Shown here: positions 6,759 through 14,449 of the stretch, piece by piece
Position numbering within the stretch: position 1 is the stretch's first letter
How the letters are laid out: each line of letters opens with the position of its first letter
Assembly (NCBI GenBank): GCA_002069025.1
Contig: MWBK01000201.1
Span: forward strand, 1 to 34,784
Reading direction: 5' to 3'
Length of the DNA: 34,784 nt
Source of the DNA: Bacteroidetes bacterium ADurb.Bin302
Lineage (GTDB): Bacteria > Bacteroidota > Bacteroidia > Bacteroidales > Paludibacteraceae
The notes under the pieces: model-generated
Seen by the model: the letters and a program-made list of their open reading frames with translations, nothing else
Databases searched by the model: none
Told to the model about the DNA's origin: nothing
Made by a program: the position numbers and the translations under genes

Positions 6759-7707
6759 ATCCACATGTACGTCTTGCTACGGACATCTTTGTATGGTCTT
6801 TATTGCCGCAGTTTGGACACTGCCAGTCAAGTTTACCGCCTTCATCAATAATCTTTATTTCTCCATCATAACCACAATTCATACAGTAATCAGACTTAAC
6901 GTTTATCTCTGCATACAGAATGTTATCGTAGATGAAGTCTATTAACTGTCTCACTGCTGTTACATTATTGGAAAGATTAGCCGCTTCTACATATGAAACA
7001 GCACCACCAGTACTAAGGTCTTGGAACTTGCTCTCAATGGAAAGCTTCCCAAAAGGATTCACCTCTTCAAATACTGGAACATGGTAACTGTTCGTTATAT
7101 AGTTTCTGTCATGACCATCGAGCTTTTCAAAAATATCATCACCAAACTTCTTCTTCAAGCATTTGGCAAATCTGTAAGTCGTACTTTCAATTGGTGTACC
7201 GTATGGTGAGTAATCAATATCTTCCTCTGCTTTCCACTGGTTACACTTGTCATTCAAGAACTTCATTATCTGGAGACCGAAAGCCTCTCCTTTACCTTTA
7301 TCAGTATGACTGTGATGTGTCATAAACTTTACTGCTTCATATAACCCTGCATAACCAAGGCTTATTGTTGAATAACCATGGTGCAGAAGTTTGTCTATCT
7401 TCTCGCCTTTCTTAAGTCTTGCGAACGCTCCGTGTTGCCAGAGAATCGGAGCAACATCTGAAAGCGTACCTTCAAGATGTTCATGTCTACACTTTAAGGC
7501 TGTATGACAAAGTTCTGTTCTTTCCTCCATGAGTTCCCAGAACTTATCCATATCTCCACCAGAAGAGAATGCTACATCTGGTAATGAAATGGTAACAACA
7601 CCTTGATTGAAACGCCCCCAGTACTTAGGCTTACCATCATAATCTTTTGCATTTGCTATGTTGCCATACTTTTCAGTGAAACGGTCAACTGTAAGGAAAC
7701 TTCGACA
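6759..7707 (-). CDS. nrdD: nrdD exon 2 (catalytic core and zinc site)
   Basis: It starts at 7707 with TGT for the Cys of the MG/CRSFL motif and runs to the first base of the Tyr codon at 6759. Features read in order: CRSFLTVDRF, NQGVVTISLPDVAFSSGG, GYAGLYEA, then the C-terminal zinc site CMNCGYDG ... CPNCGNKD and the glycyl-radical motif ARRTCG. An in-frame ATG at 7716 lies inside intron 1 and has no ribosome site, so it is not a true start. Confidence 0.92.
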
Positions 7708-8116
7708 CAATAGCATTTCTGCTATCGGACTATATCTTCATTCACTATTCTGTTACCAAATAATAAATGCTTGGCACTTCCATTTAATGGGATTACATCA
7801 AGCTAATCTCACTTGAAGACCAACCCTTTTACAGGCTGTACTCTACTCAGTTACTCCTACAAGTCTTTCTCTCGTAGTACCCTTTCGATAGTCTCTGGAT
7901 TTTCTTCAGCATATTCAAAATCATATTTGTAATTGTTCGACATCTTCACACTCCTTTAGTATGAATATGCTGAAGCTTAACACAGGATTATTTCTTTTAT
8001 GAACCTTCCCTGTTAGCACTAATATTCAACGCCATTTCCTGCATCTACTGAACGTTATTAGCACACCCTATTTTGTAAGTTCACCAAGTTTTACATGAGC
8101 TGTGGTGTCGTTCTTA
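7708..8116 (-). ncRNA. group I intron 1 in nrdD (409 nt)
   Basis: Exon 1 ends TGCATGGGT and pairs with an internal guide GCTCATGT (8100-8093), again with U-G at the splice site. The intron ends in G at 7708. The 3' core is readable: CCAGAGACTATCG and GAAGATATAGTCC, giving P7 from GACTAT (7893-7888) and ATAGTC (7733-7728). The intron begins TAA, so an unspliced message stops one codon after the exon. It carries a 28-codon frame with a ribosome site but no full homing endonuclease. Confidence 0.88.
7857..7943 (-). CDS. 28-aa frame inside intron 1
   Basis: AAAGGAG lies 7 bases before an ATG (7943-7941). The peptide starts MSNNYKYDFEYAEENPETIE and ends VLREKDL; it is acidic and helical. It runs through the 5' strand of P7, so translation would compete with intron folding. 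It may be the N-terminal remnant of an intron-encoded homing endonuclease, or a translated regulator of splicing. Nothing in it identifies a domain. Confidence 0.45.
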   Translation of the reverse strand: MSNNYKYDFEYAEENPETIERVLREKDL

Positions 8117-9286
8117 ACCCATGCATCCGTAGACATCGCCATTCTTAAGCTCAATCATCTTCTTCTCAGAGATAAAATCTGGAGCAAGTCTGAACGATGC
8201 ACACTTTGCCGCTAAGTTGGTGAGGTATTCATACTCTCCACCCTTCATATTATCTTCTTCAAGGACATATAAAAGCTTCGGGAACTCCTGCGTAACCCAT
8301 ACGCCCTGCTCATTCTGAAGACCCTTGATTCTCTGCTTAAGGAATTCTTCTATGAGCATTGCCAGTTCCTTCTTATACTCTCCACCTTCATCACCGAGAT
8401 ACATGAACACAGAAATAAACGGAGTCTGACCGTTTGTTGTACTCATGGTATTAATCTGATAATTAAAGGTCTGAACGGAGTCCTCGATTTCTTTTCTAAG
8501 GTCTGCTTCTGCAAAGATTTTCTGAGTAAATTTATCAAATCTCTCATACTTCTTCAGAAGAACTTCGTAAGATTTCCTTACAAAAGGAGCGAGATGACCA
8601 AGGTTGATAGATGTACCACCATACTGACTGCTTGCCACTGCTGTAATAATCTGTGTAGCTATTGTCATTCCAGTCCACAGTCTGTGAGGGCAGTTGATAG
8701 CCTTCTTATTTATTACTGTACCGCTCTGCAACATGTCCTTCAGATTCACCAAGCAACAGTTTGTTATAGGCTGAATGAAGTAGTCTGCATCATGGAAGTG
8801 AATCTCTCCTCTTTCATGAGCCTCTACTACTTTTCGTGGGAGCAGAAGCCTCTTAGTGATATCAGTACTTGTGATACCTGCTACGTAATCACGCTGAGTA
8901 GTGGCGAGCTGTGAATCCTTATTACTGTTTTCTGAACTCCAGTAATCGCTTTTGTTCCCAAGCATTTCCATAATAACATTATCTGTTGTGTTGGAAATAT
9001 CTCTCTTTATTTTATGCTTGAATCGGTACGTGATGTACGCCTTTGCTACTGCATGGTCATAAGACATCAGTACATCCTCAACTACGTCCTGTATCTCTTC
9101 CACCGAGATAATTGTTTTGTCCTTTATTCTCCTTACAACATCTGCCGTGACCTTGTTTGTCTCAGAATTTAATTCTTCACCTTCTTTGAACTTTCCATAC
9201 ACCTCTTTAAAAGCTCTACTTAAAGCAGAGTGTATCTTTCCTTTCTCAAAAGATACCTCTGTACCATTACGTTTTACTACAATCAT
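8117..9286 (-). CDS. nrdD: anaerobic ribonucleoside-triphosphate reductase, exon 1
   Basis: NrdD reduces ribonucleoside triphosphates to dNTPs by a glycyl radical made by NrdG; it is oxygen-sensitive, hence an anaerobic host. The full gene is spliced from 9286-8117, 7707-6759 and 6436-6354 and codes for 733 aa, close to the 600-730 of the family. Exon 1 holds the ATP-cone (about residues 1-90, VVKRNGTEVSFEKGKIHSAL), the start of the barrel (HFHDADYF, QYGGTSINLGHLAPFV), and ends YGCMG before the catalytic Cys. I use the ATG at 9286, seven bases after GGAAG, rather than the TTG at 9292. The promoter lies at 9343-9371. Confidence 0.93.
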
Positions 9287-9314
9287 AAGCAAACTTCCTT
9301 TCGTGTTAAAAATA

Positions 9315-9342
9315 ATAAGAGTAGCATTTCTACTACTCTTAT
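9315..9342 (-). promoter_or_regulatory. inverted repeat at the nrdD start site
   Basis: A perfect 10-bp inverted repeat (ATAAGAGTAG at 9342-9333, CTACTCTTAT at 9324-9315) with an 8-base loop abuts the -10 and is followed by TATTTTT. Its first arm lies mostly upstream of the expected start (near 9336), so only read-through RNA from the RNA ligase operon would form the whole hairpin. Confidence 0.55.
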
Positions 9343-9371
9343 ATTATATCATATTTTAGTTATAATGTCAA
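9343..9371 (-). promoter_or_regulatory. sigma-A promoter of nrdD
   Basis: -35 TTGACA at 9371-9366 contains the TGA stop of the RNA ligase gene (GCTTGACA). 17-bp spacer, extended -10 TGATATAAT ending at 9343. No NrdR-type box is apparent. Confidence 0.9.
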
Positions 9372-10264
9372 GCACTTATAAAAGATTTTTCAAGAAGTTT
9401 TCTTGCTGTGGTCATGACAATGTGATTGCATATCTTACCAAATCTATCTCCACCGATAAGGTCTATCACTTCTGGTTCTTCCTTGATGCAGTCTGCAAAT
9501 ATTCTCTTTGGAAGGTTCTTGGCGATAGTTCCCATATCCTTTCCTTCCCACTTAGCAGGGAGAATGCCTTCATCTATCATCTTAAGCAGTTCCTTGTTGA
9601 TTCTTGCTTCTGTTACAATTGACTTCACAGTTTCCTCAGCCTTTGCCTTAGCTTCAATTTCCTCTGGTGAAAGACTCTTCTTAGCCTTTGAGTGTTTTGT
9701 TTCTGCAAACTTCTCGCCAACAAACTTAATTGATTTGTTGTCACCCTTAACAACAACACCTTCACCAAATTCTCCACCGAGAGCGGTTTTACCTACGAAG
9801 CTGAGGCAGTGTTCATAGCTCTGGAATTCTCCTTCGTAGAATGTTGTAACAGTAGGAAGACCAAGCTGTTCAGCAATATCATAAGCAAGCTTAGGATTCA
9901 GATATCTTTCCTCAGACAGTGAGTAAAGGTCGAAGACATACATCTTGTTTCTGGTTTCATCTGGATACGGAACAGCATGTGAAACATTCCATTCACCATA
10001 AAGAATAAGGTCTGTACCGAGAAGAGCTTTTACCTTTTCTTTATCAAGCTTCTGTGCGTAGAAGTAGAAGTTACGTAGACTGTTCTCTGGAGTAAGAATA
10101 TTATTTCTACTCTGAGCAACGATGCAATCCTTTTCAGCGTCATAACGGATACCGCAGTTAGCTCCGTCAATTTTCTCTGTGATTGTAATAGGTTCACCCT
10201 TTTCAAAGAGAGACACATTACTTTCCTTAAGTCTTTCGATGTCACGATATTTCTTCATTTCCAT
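9368..10264 (-). CDS. RNA ligase (Rnl2-like nucleotidyltransferase)
   Basis: It should seal 3'-OH/5'-phosphate RNA ends using ATP. Nucleotidyltransferase motifs appear in order: motif I EKIDG with the adenylated Lys31, SRNN after it, motif III YGEW, motif IIIa YVFDLY, motif IV EGVVVKG, and motif V with Lys in IKFVGEKF. The 298-aa length and the order resemble T4 Rnl2-type ligases. The C-terminal third is helical and Lys/Glu-rich. No polynucleotide kinase-phosphatase is seen nearby. AAAGGAAG precedes the ATG; the deoxyribonucleotidase lies just upstream in the operon. A DNA ligase function is less likely but not excluded. Confidence 0.88.
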   Translation of the reverse strand: MEMKKYRDIERLKESNVSLFEKGEPITITEKIDGANCGIRYDAEKDCIVAQSRNNILTPENSLRNFYFYAQKLDKEKVKALLGTDLILYGEWNVSHAVPYPDETRNKMYVFDLYSLSEERYLNPKLAYDIAEQLGLPTVTTFYEGEFQSYEHCLSFVGKTALGGEFGEGVVVKGDNKSIKFVGEKFAETKHSKAKKSLSPEEIEAKAKAEETVKSIVTEARINKELLKMIDEGILPAKWEGKDMGTIAKNLPKRIFADCIKEEPEVIDLIGGDRFGKICNHIVMTTARKLLEKSFISA

Positions 10265-10270
10265 AAATTA

Positions 10271-10873
10271 TTACTTCCTTTCCATTGACATATTGTATTG
10301 ATTCATTTCATAATCTTTTGTTATTTCATCTTCGATTACTACACCGAAGTATTCAGCTATCCAGTCTGCTATTGACTTGTATCTGAACCTGTTTTGTATT
10401 TTACCTTCATTCCAAGGATAAGCGATGCATACAGGCTGATAAGCACCGCCTTTTAAGTTCTTGTGATAGTCGTCAAAAACATAATCGAACATCAGCATCT
10501 GCTTATTTGTTGCACGAATGAGACGGTCACTTACATCTATATTCTGGAAATTTCTTTTTAAGAAACTCTCCTTCTTTGGAATATTGATACACGGTGTGGA
10601 TGTGACCCACCATACATGAGTATTATCTATCAACCACTGAATGGCTTTCTGATTGATAACGTGTACTCTCTTCCACATTTCCTTATCTTCAAAGTACGTA
10701 GGGATTATTTCTCTTGCCTCTGGTTTCACAAATTGCTCAATATAATAATCCTTGATGTCATCAATCTTCAGATTGTCATTGAACTTTTCATTATAGTGTG
10801 CAAGCACGGCTTCAGTAGTATTGCATGTTACATTATCTATGTCGATGCCGACTTTGATATCAAGTTTTGACAT
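10271..10873 (-). CDS. 5'(3')-deoxyribonucleotidase, HAD family
   Basis: It probably dephosphorylates deoxyribonucleoside monophosphates, trimming dNMP pools or degrading host nucleotides. HAD motif I is GIDIDNV (Asp11 nucleophile, Asp13 acid/base), motif II is the Ser/Thr of VTSTP, and motif III/IV is the acidic DYVFDDYHKNL. The 200-aa length and the WWVTSTP context fit the NT5C group. An unusual all-G ribosome site (AAGGGGGGG) lies 6 bases before the ATG. The last 25 residues are a polar, Met/Asn-rich tail. Nucleotide specificity cannot be read. Confidence 0.82.
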   Translation of the reverse strand: MSKLDIKVGIDIDNVTCNTTEAVLAHYNEKFNDNLKIDDIKDYYIEQFVKPEAREIIPTYFEDKEMWKRVHVINQKAIQWLIDNTHVWWVTSTPCINIPKKESFLKRNFQNIDVSDRLIRATNKQMLMFDYVFDDYHKNLKGGAYQPVCIAYPWNEGKIQNRFRYKSIADWIAEYFGVVIEDEITKDYEMNQYNMSMERK

Positions 10874-10885
10874 TCAATCCCCCCC

Positions 10886-11176
10886 TTAATGGAACAAATG
10901 AGATATCCCTTGCTCTATCAGTTGTTCTATTATTGCCATAAGATAACCTATAACTAAGGCTTTCAGATATATTCGGGAGAAATTTTCCAGTGAGACAGAT
11001 GCCTTATACCAGAAATGAGCTTTATTCTTTTTATCTGATTTGGTTTCATCAAGTTCTCCCTCTTTAAATTCCTTCCACGATTTATCGAAAATGTTATTTG
11101 ATATTATAGCCGCAGATACAACTAAGAAATAGATAACAATTAATACTACTCCTACAAGTAACACTTCTCTCTTCAT
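10886..11176 (-). CDS. small membrane protein, 96 aa
   Basis: A hydrophobic N-terminal helix (residues about 4-25, VLLVGVVLIVIYFLVVSAAI) is followed by a charged middle (KSWKEFKEGELDETKSDKKN) and a second hydrophobic helix near the C terminus (KALVIGYLMAIIEQLI). The ATG overlaps the stop of the gene upstream (ATGA), so they are probably translated together. It is the third gene of a set that starts with a wall hydrolase and may act at the envelope. No family recognised. Confidence 0.75.
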   Translation of the reverse strand: MKREVLLVGVVLIVIYFLVVSAAIISNNIFDKSWKEFKEGELDETKSDKKNKAHFWYKASVSLENFSRIYLKALVIGYLMAIIEQLIEQGISHLFH

Positions 11177-11871
11177 CGACTCGTACCTCTTTTCACTACC
11201 ACGCCTTCCTCTTCGTCTTCTTCTACGACGAGAGGAACTTCTGGGTCTTCATCCTCTTCTTCTGAAACCTCTTCAACAGGCTCTTCTGAAACAGTTTCTT
11301 CTTCTGGTTCTTCTTCTGAAACCTCTCTTGCGATTACTCTTTCGGCAGGTTCTTCTTCGATTTCAAAATCACCTTCTGATTCATCTGTTACTTCTCTTGT
11401 AATGTTTCTATCTGGTTCTTCTTCTGTTCTGAAGCAGTCTGTAACGGACGCTAATGAGGCATTGATGTTATCCTGTATCTTACCATTTGTCTCATAATCT
11501 ACAACCATTACGCATAACGCCAAGATAAGAGCGGAAGTAAAGCTATAGAGCAAAAACAGATGTGTCTGATTCTTCTTATCATAATGAATACTGAATATCA
11601 GATTGCCTATTCCCCAGATTACAAAGGCGAAAGGGAATACTATGATTGAGAGGACAAGGTTTGCAAAGAACTTGAACACATCGTCAACCTTTTCTCTCTC
11701 TTCGCTTTCATGCCATATGCTTTCCATGATATTGAAGCATCGGCTACCGAACCATACAGCATATCCAGATGGAGTAGTGCTGTCTACTCCACCGTCTGCT
11801 GTTCTTACCTTTCTTGAAAATGCCGGACAAATAATGTCCAGTATCTGTAGTGTCTTTTTTAAGTTATTCAT
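11173..11871 (-). CDS. membrane protein with acidic repeat tail, 232 aa
   Basis: Residues about 66-93 (VFKFFANLVLSIIVFPFAFV and on) and about 100-125 (LFLLYSFTSALILALCVMVV) are two transmembrane helices. The C-terminal 90 residues are very acidic and partly duplicated: EEEPDRNITREVTDES is echoed by EEEPAERVIAREVSEEE, and Glu-Glu-Pro clusters continue to the end. The start overlaps the stop of the wall hydrolase (TGATG). The topology suggests a two-helix anchor carrying an unstructured acidic tail. Function unknown; a role with the neighbouring hydrolase is inferred from coupling only. Confidence 0.75.
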   Translation of the reverse strand: MNNLKKTLQILDIICPAFSRKVRTADGGVDSTTPSGYAVWFGSRCFNIMESIWHESEEREKVDDVFKFFANLVLSIIVFPFAFVIWGIGNLIFSIHYDKKNQTHLFLLYSFTSALILALCVMVVDYETNGKIQDNINASLASVTDCFRTEEEPDRNITREVTDESEGDFEIEEEPAERVIAREVSEEEPEEETVSEEPVEEVSEEEDEDPEVPLVVEEDEEEGVVVKRGTSR

Positions 11872-13496
11872 CAGCGTTCTCCTTTTAAAGTCTTAACTGT
11901 AACGAAAGTTACATCTTTACTTGCAAAATCAATTACTTCATCATGTCTGTTTGTGTTTGTATCCGCTCTTAAGATTGCACATACATCTTCAAATTTGTTC
12001 ACACCATTACGCATCTGCTCTGCTACACCACCATAAGGAAGAACATTATAGCACTTAGCAAATATCATAATGCTTCTGTCATCTGTGATACCATGTTCAT
12101 GAGCATCATCTACAATGGTTCTCATATAATCCACAGCATAATTGTACTGTGTTTCTATCATTGTATCATTGTCAAGAAGTTCTGTGTAGAAGTTATACTC
12201 ATTGCTATTTTCTACGATAACATGACTATCCCACCATGCATCTGTGTTATCCAGATATTTTACAAATCCTGTATTGTATTTGTTAGCAATGTTTGTGTAA
12301 ACGTCTGGATGTTCACTGTATAAATATGAGAGCATCTTCTTAGCGTTTGAACCATTCCACTGACATAAACCAAGAGCTAAAGCTCCGTTATCATTTGGTC
12401 TGATTGCATTAGCACCGAGAGACCCTGTTTCAAATTCCTTATTGATAGCAAGGCATTTCAGAATAGTTTCCCCATCCTTATTATCATTTCCATTGAAACC
12501 TTCATAGTCGCCATAGTCATTTGTTACACCCATGGTTGAAGCTACATCAGCCTCTTCACCGTAGTAGTTGATAGAGAAGTCAAGGTGAGTACCAGTACTC
12601 ATACCTGTTGAACCGATAACACCTATCTTATCACCCTTGCTTACTCTCTGACCAACTTCAACATCTATTTCTGAAAGATGACCATAGAAGAAGTCATGCG
12701 CTCCGTCATCACAGTGAACCTTGATGTACTGTCCATAGCCCTGTGAGTAACCCCAAGGATTTTCCCAGTCGGCATATTCTACAGTGCCATCGCAAGCTGA
12801 GTAGATATTGTCATCTTCATACGGCACAAGGTCAAGAGCATCATGCCAACGGTCTGTATCCCAACCCTGTATTGATGTTACGCAGTATCTTCCTTTGAGA
12901 GGGAACATAAATTCTGTGTTTGCTGTTGGAAGATTTTCCTTATCTTCCTTCATCTCTTCTGCAATCTCAATGGTGTAGTAGTCATCGTTCATGCAGATAT
13001 TATGCATTTTGCCATCAGTTGTTTCTACCTGTAAACCATACATGCTTAACTTCTCAGAAGTTATCCAAGTCCAACTAATGGTGATGTCCTTGTCAATATC
13101 AGCATTAAGAGGTTTCTTCTTGCTACCGATAGTGAACTGTGTACATAAGCTCTTCTGGTTCTTTACAAGGTCATAATCCTTATCGCCAACTGAAACTAAA
13201 TCAGAGAAGTTTCTGTGTTCCATTTCATTGTCAACGTAGTAATAAATCTGTCCTTGATTAAGAAAAGCCTTTTCTCCATCGAGATTAGTTTTTGCGTCCA
13301 CGGAGAACACAATCTTTTCAATCTTCTGCCCCTCTTTCCACTCATTGTTGAGTTCATCAGAGAGGTTGATGTATAGAGGGCACTGACCTGCTACCCCGTC
13401 TACATAACCAGACTGAGCAGTGTCATAGATGAATGTTCCTGCTGTTGCACTTGATACAAAAGCAAGAGCCGCCACTGTTACTTTTACCTTGTTCAT
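11871..13496 (-). CDS. exported wall hydrolase: M23 peptidase plus lysozyme-like domain
   Basis: A signal peptide or anchor (residues 1-25, VTVAALAFVSSATAGTFIYD) is followed by a beta-rich region with no recognised domain (to about 190), an M23/LytM metallopeptidase (about 195-310) and a C-terminal lysozyme-like domain. M23 signs are WHDALDLV (His and Asp metal ligands, near 217), DGTVEYAD, YGHLSEIDV, GDKIGVIGSTG and THLDFSI. The last would normally be HLHF, so the third zinc ligand is Asp here. The lysozyme part contains NKEFETGSLGANAIRPNDNG followed by GLCQWN, like phage tail lysozymes. It opens a five-gene operon, not a structural module. It could be a lysin, a virion enzyme or an envelope-remodelling enzyme. 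Confidence 0.8.
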   Translation of the reverse strand: MNKVKVTVAALAFVSSATAGTFIYDTAQSGYVDGVAGQCPLYINLSDELNNEWKEGQKIEKIVFSVDAKTNLDGEKAFLNQGQIYYYVDNEMEHRNFSDLVSVGDKDYDLVKNQKSLCTQFTIGSKKKPLNADIDKDITISWTWITSEKLSMYGLQVETTDGKMHNICMNDDYYTIEIAEEMKEDKENLPTANTEFMFPLKGRYCVTSIQGWDTDRWHDALDLVPYEDDNIYSACDGTVEYADWENPWGYSQGYGQYIKVHCDDGAHDFFYGHLSEIDVEVGQRVSKGDKIGVIGSTGMSTGTHLDFSINYYGEEADVASTMGVTNDYGDYEGFNGNDNKDGETILKCLAINKEFETGSLGANAIRPNDNGALALGLCQWNGSNAKKMLSYLYSEHPDVYTNIANKYNTGFVKYLDNTDAWWDSHVIVENSNEYNFYTELLDNDTMIETQYNYAVDYMRTIVDDAHEHGITDDRSIMIFAKCYNVLPYGGVAEQMRNGVNKFEDVCAILRADTNTNRHDEVIDFASKDVTFVTVKTLKGER

Positions 13497-13544
13497 ATCC
13501 CTTTAATCCTTTCTGTTTATTTTTATTGGTTTTTCTATGTTCTT

Positions 13545-13573
13545 ATTATAACATACCTCAGAGTGTTTGTCAA
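13545..13573 (-). promoter_or_regulatory. sigma-A promoter of the wall-hydrolase operon
   Basis: -35 TTGACA at 13573-13568, 17-bp spacer, extended -10 TGTTATAAT. A TATGTT/AACATA repeat (13536-13541, 13550-13555) is centred on the -10. An A/T tract precedes the -35. Confidence 0.9.
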
Positions 13574-13590
13574 TAGGTTTTTTAAAAATT

Positions 13591-13620
13591 TTTCGGGAGT
13601 GAAATTAATCACCCCCGAAA
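13591..13620 (-). terminator. strong intrinsic terminator
   Basis: A 12-bp stem, TTTCGGGGGTGA with TCACTCCCGAAA (one G-U), 6-base loop, then AATTTTT. It starts 5 bases after the stop of the 182-aa gene. It ends the operon of 14375-13626. Confidence 0.88.
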
Positions 13621-13625
13621 CTGAA

Positions 13626-14174
13626 TCAGCCTCTTGCTTCAAGGATATCAGCCAGAAGATTATCCATCAGTCTTCTTGCTTTCATCTTCATCTGAACTTC
13701 GTTATTTGTATTGTAGATATCATAATCATAGACAGAATTATCTTTACCTGTTCTCGGTTTAGACATAGTTTCTGATTCCCACGATAGCTTCAAGCTGAGG
13801 ATATTATCTCTTCCCATTCTTCGCCCTGCTTTATCAAGCTTTGCATATCTTGCAACAGTAGATTCAATACCAGAAGAGCAAGGGAACTCTACAATAAGGA
13901 AGTCTGTTGCAAACTCACCTGCCTCGAACTGTTCGATAACTCCAAGTAAATCCTTATATAGAAGATTCTTGTAATCATCAAGAGCCTTGGCTAAGGTCGT
14001 AACCAATTCATTCTCTTGGGTCGTCATCTCATATCCAAGTCCTTGTTCAAGAATCCAAGATGCAAGATTTTGATACGTGTACCAAGTTATTGTATATCTC
14101 TCTCGAATACATTCCTTGAACATTTCTATGAGCTTCTTTGACGTTGAAGAAACAAATATAATATTCTTTACCAA
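13626..14174 (-). CDS. hypothetical protein, 182 aa
   Basis: The frame starts with TTG directly after the upstream stop, 8 bases behind AGGAGGAAG. It opens with a strand NIIFVSS followed by a helix (SKKLIEMFKECIRERYTI), has a long helical middle, then FATDFLIVEFPCSSGIES and a basic stretch RMGRDNILSLKLSWES, and a helical C terminus. The order strand-helix-helices-strand resembles phage deoxynucleoside monophosphate kinases, but the GxxGxGK loop is missing, so that is a weak guess. The terminator follows at once. Confidence 0.72.
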   Translation of the reverse strand: MVKNIIFVSSTSKKLIEMFKECIRERYTITWYTYQNLASWILEQGLGYEMTTQENELVTTLAKALDDYKNLLYKDLLGVIEQFEAGEFATDFLIVEFPCSSGIESTVARYAKLDKAGRRMGRDNILSLKLSWESETMSKPRTGKDNSVYDYDIYNTNNEVQMKMKARRLMDNLLADILEARG

Positions 14175-14375
14175 TTAATCTTCCTCCTCTTTTAAAATGA
14201 AGCGAAACCCATCACACCACTTATTGGTGTATGGTCTGTCACACAGCTCACGCAGAGCGCAATTGTCACAACTATACCAGTTTCTATCTTTTTCGATTAT
14301 CTTTAAAAAGGACTGCATTTCTTCTGGCGTTGCTTTTCTTGTTTTTATCACCTCATTCTGAGTTACATTGTCCAT
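14175..14375 (-). CDS. small Cys-rich protein, 66 aa
   Basis: The frame is open further upstream, but the promoter at 14421-14449 and a GGAAGGTGGG site place the start at the ATG at 14375 (MDNVTQNEVIKTRKATPEEM). The C-terminal half carries four Cys (SCDNCALRELCDR and NKWCDGFRF), likely one metal site of CxxC...C...C type. The terminal Glu-Asp run overlaps the ribosome site of the next gene. Such small Cys proteins are common in phages; function unknown. Confidence 0.7.
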   Translation of the reverse strand: MDNVTQNEVIKTRKATPEEMQSFLKIIEKDRNWYSCDNCALRELCDRPYTNKWCDGFRFILKEEED

Positions 14376-14420
14376 ATTCTTATCCCACCTTCCTGTTGGA
14401 TGTTGCTTTTCCATACTCTT

Positions 14421-14449
14421 ATTATAGCATAAGAGTATGGATTTGTCAA
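14421..14449 (-). promoter_or_regulatory. sigma-A promoter with an 11-bp dyad around the -10
   Basis: -35 TTGACA at 14449-14444 contains the stop codon of the polymerase gene (GGTTGACA). 17-bp spacer, extended -10 TGCTATAAT. CCATACTCTTA (14411-14421) and TAAGAGTATGG (14430-14440) form a perfect inverted repeat with the -10 in the middle. Confidence 0.9.

Noticed and set aside
7705..7716. ATG at 7716 as the start of a separate NrdD-like gene
   Set aside because: It is inside intron 1, has no ribosome site, and the protein begins in the middle of the NrdD core; splicing explains it fully.
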